DNA from: a virus
IMG/VR virus record: IMGVR_UViG_3300042564_000130
Span: 1 to 34,524 of that record
DNA length: 34,524 nucleotides
Strand: one strand, 5' to 3'
The translations under genes and the position numbers were made by a program. Below the pieces are notes generated by a model, which worked only from the letters and a program-made list of their open reading frames with translations, was not told where the DNA came from and searched no databases. Below, in pieces: positions 32,320 through 34,524 of this stretch (within the stretch, counting starts at the first letter, position 1; each line of letters starts with the position of its first letter).

Positions 32320-32595
32320 TTACGACCAGAAGATGGTCATTGCGGTGACGTTTGTGGCGGTGGCCACATATGGGTCGTTCTCGAACAGCGTACCCGTACC
32401 GGGCCACATGATGTCGTAGGTGCCAGCGGCACCGTAGTCGAGATCGACCTTGGTTGCCCCGCCATCCCCATTCGTGATGGTGATGCGACCAGCACCGCTC
32501 AGCGTGGCGACAACCATTCTGAGGCGGATGCGGCCAACTCCAGCCGCACCCGTGGCTGTCAGCCGCTTAGTGCTGATATCATAGTTGTCGGACAT
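32320..32595 (-). CDS. Small beta-rich structural protein
   Basis: This 91-residue protein has AGGAGG before ATG 32595. It opens MSDNYDISTKRLTATGAAGV, then GRIRLRMVVATLSGAGRITI and TNGDGGATKVDLDYGAAGTY, and ends with hydrophobic strands (NVTAMTIFWS). Size, composition and place between capsid-linked genes suggest a minor head or decoration protein. No family is recognised. Confidence 0.6.
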   Translation of the reverse strand: MSDNYDISTKRLTATGAAGVGRIRLRMVVATLSGAGRITITNGDGGATKVDLDYGAAGTYDIMWPGTGTLFENDPYVATATNVTAMTIFWS

Positions 32596-32607
32596 GCCGT
32601 CCTCCTA

Positions 32608-32871
32608 TTAGCTGAGGGCTGCGCCGACAGCAGTGACCCAAGCAGAGCCAGTCGAGATCACGAGGCAGTACTCGTCGTTACCAGCGCCGTTGTCATTGAT
32701 GAGGCGGACCTGACCAAGGTTGCCAGCAGCAGCTGCGGGCAAGGATGCGGTTGCGATGGCGGTGAGCTTGACGAAGCTGGTGACGGTCACGTCGCCTGAG
32801 ACGTTACCAGTGACAGAGCCAACGAAGCCGTTGGTCGAGGTCACGGGACCGGAGAAGGTGGTAGAAGCCAT
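32608..32871 (-). CDS. Small Val/Thr/Gly-rich structural protein
   Basis: This 87-residue protein has AAGGGG seven bases before ATG 32871. It is rich in Thr, Ser, Val, Gly and Ala: MASTTFSGPVTSTNGFVGSV, TGNVSGDVTVTSFVKLTAIA, then GQVRLINDNGAGNDEYCLVI. Short repeated strand motifs and low charge fit a small decoration or head-fibre protein. It is first in the transcription unit after the terminator and palindrome. No family is recognised. Confidence 0.6.
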   Translation of the reverse strand: MASTTFSGPVTSTNGFVGSVTGNVSGDVTVTSFVKLTAIATASLPAAAAGNLGQVRLINDNGAGNDEYCLVISTGSAWVTAVGAALS

Positions 32872-32961
32872 GATAGTACCCCTTGCACAAGGATTCGCCG
32901 CGCAGTCTGTGCATCGTCAGGTTGGGCGTCCTGTCTGCGTGGCTGATGTTACCCTGAGATC

Positions 32962-32999
32962 AGTGTACATCATGGGGCAAAAAGTTCCAATGAACTTTT
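32962..32999 (-). promoter_or_regulatory. Palindrome overlapping candidate promoter (copy B)
   Basis: Bases 32980-32999 form AAAAGTTC-CAAT-GAACTTTT, an 8-bp inverted repeat. On the minus strand TTGGAA (32985-32990), a 17-base spacer and TACACT (32962-32967) make a plausible sigma70-like promoter, with its -35 inside the palindrome. It lies between the capsid terminator and the 87-residue gene and shares its core with the palindrome at 13681-13698. Confidence 0.5.
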
Positions 33000-33030
33000 A
33001 AAAGCAAAGGGGGCAGCCGAAGCCGCCCCC
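32997..33030 (-). terminator. Intrinsic terminator after the major capsid gene
   Basis: On the minus strand, GGGGGCGGC-TTCG-GCTGCCCCC (33030-33009) forms a 9-bp stem, with one G-T pair, on a stable TTCG tetraloop. It is followed by TTTGCTTTT. It lies about 20 bases past the capsid stop, as expected for termination of the head-gene transcript. Confidence 0.88.
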
Positions 33031-33051
33031 TCCACAACGGTGTCCGTTTGC

Positions 33052-33957
33052 TTACGCGCCGGGGCAGCCGTACATGCCCAGCGGGTCCGACACGCCGAAC
33101 GAGTAGCGCTCGCGGGCCTTGTAGCGGACGTTGCCTGTATCAAAGTCACCGTCCATAGACGTTGACATCGCGGTACGCACGAAGTGCTTCATGCCGTTGG
33201 GGATGTCCGTGGTGATGTACCAAGCGTCCGCGTCGGTCAGGTAGTGGTTGACGCGGTAGCCCTGCGGGATCGAACCATTGGTGTTGATCGCGTTGATGTC
33301 GTTGTCAGCGGTGCCGACACGCAGCTCGGTCTGCAGCAGACGAGTTGCAACGAACATCAGCGACGGCGGAACGATCAGCTTGCGCGGGCGAGCGGCGATC
33401 AGCAGGCCACGTTCGTCCTTGAACGCAGCGATGTCGATCACAGCCTGCTCGAGAGCGGTCTCGTTCAAGTCAACGTCAACCGACGGGCGGTTGGAGTTGG
33501 TGCCGCCAGCAACCGTCGGGTGCGCGGTGTTGAACAGGGTCACGCCGTCACCAGAGGTAAAGGTTGTGAAGCCCGTGTTCAGCAGCGAAGCAGCCTTCAC
33601 TTGCTTGGTGTACGCCATGGCGCGAGCCAGAGCCTTGGTGTAGCGAGCCGACAGGGAATCATAGAGGTTGTCCTCCATGGCTTCCTCGGTGATGGAGAAG
33701 CCCATCGCCACGGTCTCGTGATTGTAACGAGCAGTGAACGATTCCTGCGCGTTGTCGTAGGTGATAGCGGAGCCTTCCGGCTTGACGGGGGCAGCCCCGA
33801 AGCCCGACAGCTTAACTTCCTCTTCGAACGAACGCTCCGAGGTCTCGGTCTCGTAAATCTCGGTGTGCTCGTTTTCGTACTTGCCGTACTCCAGACCGAA
33901 GAGGGCGTTCAGCCCCGGCAGGAGTTCTTTAAGGGCCTGTGCGCGTGAAATAGCCAT
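33052..33957 (-). CDS. Major capsid protein (Mu gpT-like)
   Basis: This 301-residue protein has AAGGAGGG seven bases before ATG 33957, one of the strongest ribosome binding sites in the window, as expected for the most abundant virion protein. It opens MAISRAQALKELLPGLNALF, then ETSERSFEEEVKLSGFG, GFSITEEAMEDNLYDSLSAR, GVTLFNTAHPTVAGGTNSNR and LIAARPRKLIVPPSLMFVAT. The last three are the hallmark pattern of Mu gpT-type (HK97-fold) major capsid proteins. It forms the shell. A terminator directly follows. Confidence 0.88.
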   Translation of the reverse strand: MAISRAQALKELLPGLNALFGLEYGKYENEHTEIYETETSERSFEEEVKLSGFGAAPVKPEGSAITYDNAQESFTARYNHETVAMGFSITEEAMEDNLYDSLSARYTKALARAMAYTKQVKAASLLNTGFTTFTSGDGVTLFNTAHPTVAGGTNSNRPSVDVDLNETALEQAVIDIAAFKDERGLLIAARPRKLIVPPSLMFVATRLLQTELRVGTADNDINAINTNGSIPQGYRVNHYLTDADAWYITTDIPNGMKHFVRTAMSTSMDGDFDTGNVRYKARERYSFGVSDPLGMYGCPGA

Positions 33958-33970
33958 GTGTCAGCCCTCC

Positions 33971-34524
33971 TTAGACGCCAACAGCAGCGGTCAGCTGCGT
34001 GTAGTTGAGTTTGACGACCAGCAACGGGAAGGTGGTGCCAGCTTCGCCACCGCGGGGTCCACCGACGTAGTCGATGATTCGCAGCGGGAGGTTGGCGTCC
34101 GTGCCGATGGTGGACGCATCGAGTGCCACTCGCGAGGCTTTGAACGTGGTGTTCACCGCGCCCTGCACAATCGCGGCGTTCTTGCCGTAGATGTCCAGCG
34201 AGTTGGTGATAGCCTCGTCAGCCTGCACGACGTACAGCGCCTGCGGATCGTCAACGACGAACGCCAGAGCGTCCGATGCAACGGTCCCGGTCGGCCACAT
34301 GTTCGAGAACGTGATCTGGCCAGTCGAGGGGTCGGTGTACGAGCAGCCGACGAACACGCCGAGCATCGCGATATCGGTCGAGGTGTCGCCCGTTCCGGTC
34401 TGCTTGGTGATCGTGGTCGAGGTGCCATTGTCAACGAGGTTGACGATGTCTCCGGCGGCGATGTTGACGGCGAGGCCCGAGGCGATGGGGTACTGGCGGA
34501 AAACCTCCAGCGAGCCATTGTCGA
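33971..34524 (-). CDS. Head/decoration-type structural protein, truncated by the window edge
   Basis: The open frame continues to the right edge, giving about 183 visible residues and no start codon in the window; the internal ATG at 34366 is not the true start. The visible N-terminal part is SLEVFRQYPIASGLAVNIAA, then GDIVNLVDNGTSTTITKQTG. The C-terminal half has FSNMWPTGTVASDALAFVVD, AITNSLDIYGKNAAIVQGAV and LRIIDYVGGPRGGEAGTTFP. Its place directly before the capsid gene and its beta-rich composition suggest a decoration or head-stabilising protein. Confidence 0.65.
   Translation of the reverse strand, partial: DNGSLEVFRQYPIASGLAVNIAAGDIVNLVDNGTSTTITKQTGTGDTSTDIAMLGVFVGCSYTDPSTGQITFSNMWPTGTVASDALAFVVDDPQALYVVQADEAITNSLDIYGKNAAIVQGAVNTTFKASRVALDASTIGTDANLPLRIIDYVGGPRGGEAGTTFPLLVVKLNYTQLTAAVGV

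Noticed and set aside
1-34524. tRNA genes, CRISPR arrays, insertion sequences and integration sites
   Set aside because: No tRNA cloverleaf, spaced direct repeats, transposase or integrase was seen; nearly all bases are within phage genes.

Overview
The window is the late (structural and lysis) arm of a tailed bacteriophage with a short, podovirus-type tail. It was most likely recovered from water, and the host is probably a Gram-negative, perhaps alphaproteobacterial, bacterium. Three things support this. Almost the whole window is one tightly packed minus-strand gene series with ATGA, TGATG or TAATG overlaps. The virion set (gpT-like capsid, two connector/adaptor proteins, gp10-like tail protein, three adjacent ejection-type proteins and a giant polyvalent protein) resembles marine podoviruses, loosely of the HMO-2011 or pelagiphage/roseophage type. 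The lysis block has a GH19 endolysin, a holin-like protein and a lipoprotein. Base composition is GC-rich. The host and phage group are inferences. No terminase, portal or integrase gene is visible.

Layout in the direction of minus-strand transcription (right to left). 34524-33052: truncated head/decoration-type protein, then the major capsid protein, closed by a strong intrinsic terminator. 32999-32962: a palindrome overlapping a candidate promoter. 32871-31533: three small virion proteins. 31540-28723: a string of tiny basic genes (DUF6321-like, DUF5872-like, a four-cysteine miniprotein, a Gly/Met/Lys-rich protein) enclosing the gp4-like head-tail connector. 28719-27334: adaptor, helical protein and beta-rich tail-type protein. 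27324-20233: fibre region with two S74-chaperone fibres, each followed by a small paralogous 'MSQVN' protein, and a tandem-repeat protein between the two pairs. 20231-15852: lysis and envelope block with a possible spanin pair, two secreted proteins, membrane miniproteins, holin, a Tad2-family anti-Thoeris protein, a secreted nuclease and the GH19 endolysin. 15822-13709: gp10-like tail protein and a small partner. 13698-13660: the second palindrome/promoter. 13626-656: GNAT-like protein, three ejection-type proteins and the 2738-residue polyvalent protein.

At the far left, plus-strand genes converge on the giant gene: a truncated ORF end, an AlpA-like HTH protein and a PD-(D/E)XK nuclease-like protein. 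These are probably the edge of the early/replication arm.

The most unusual signal is a 70-codon out-of-frame gene (4524-4312) inside the giant gene. It has a perfect AAGGAGG ribosome binding site, and the host frame becomes Gly/Arg-rich low complexity over exactly that interval. Also notable are the paired palindromes at two transcription-unit starts, a hairpin that would bury the giant gene's ribosome binding site, and Tad2 encoded inside the lysis block.
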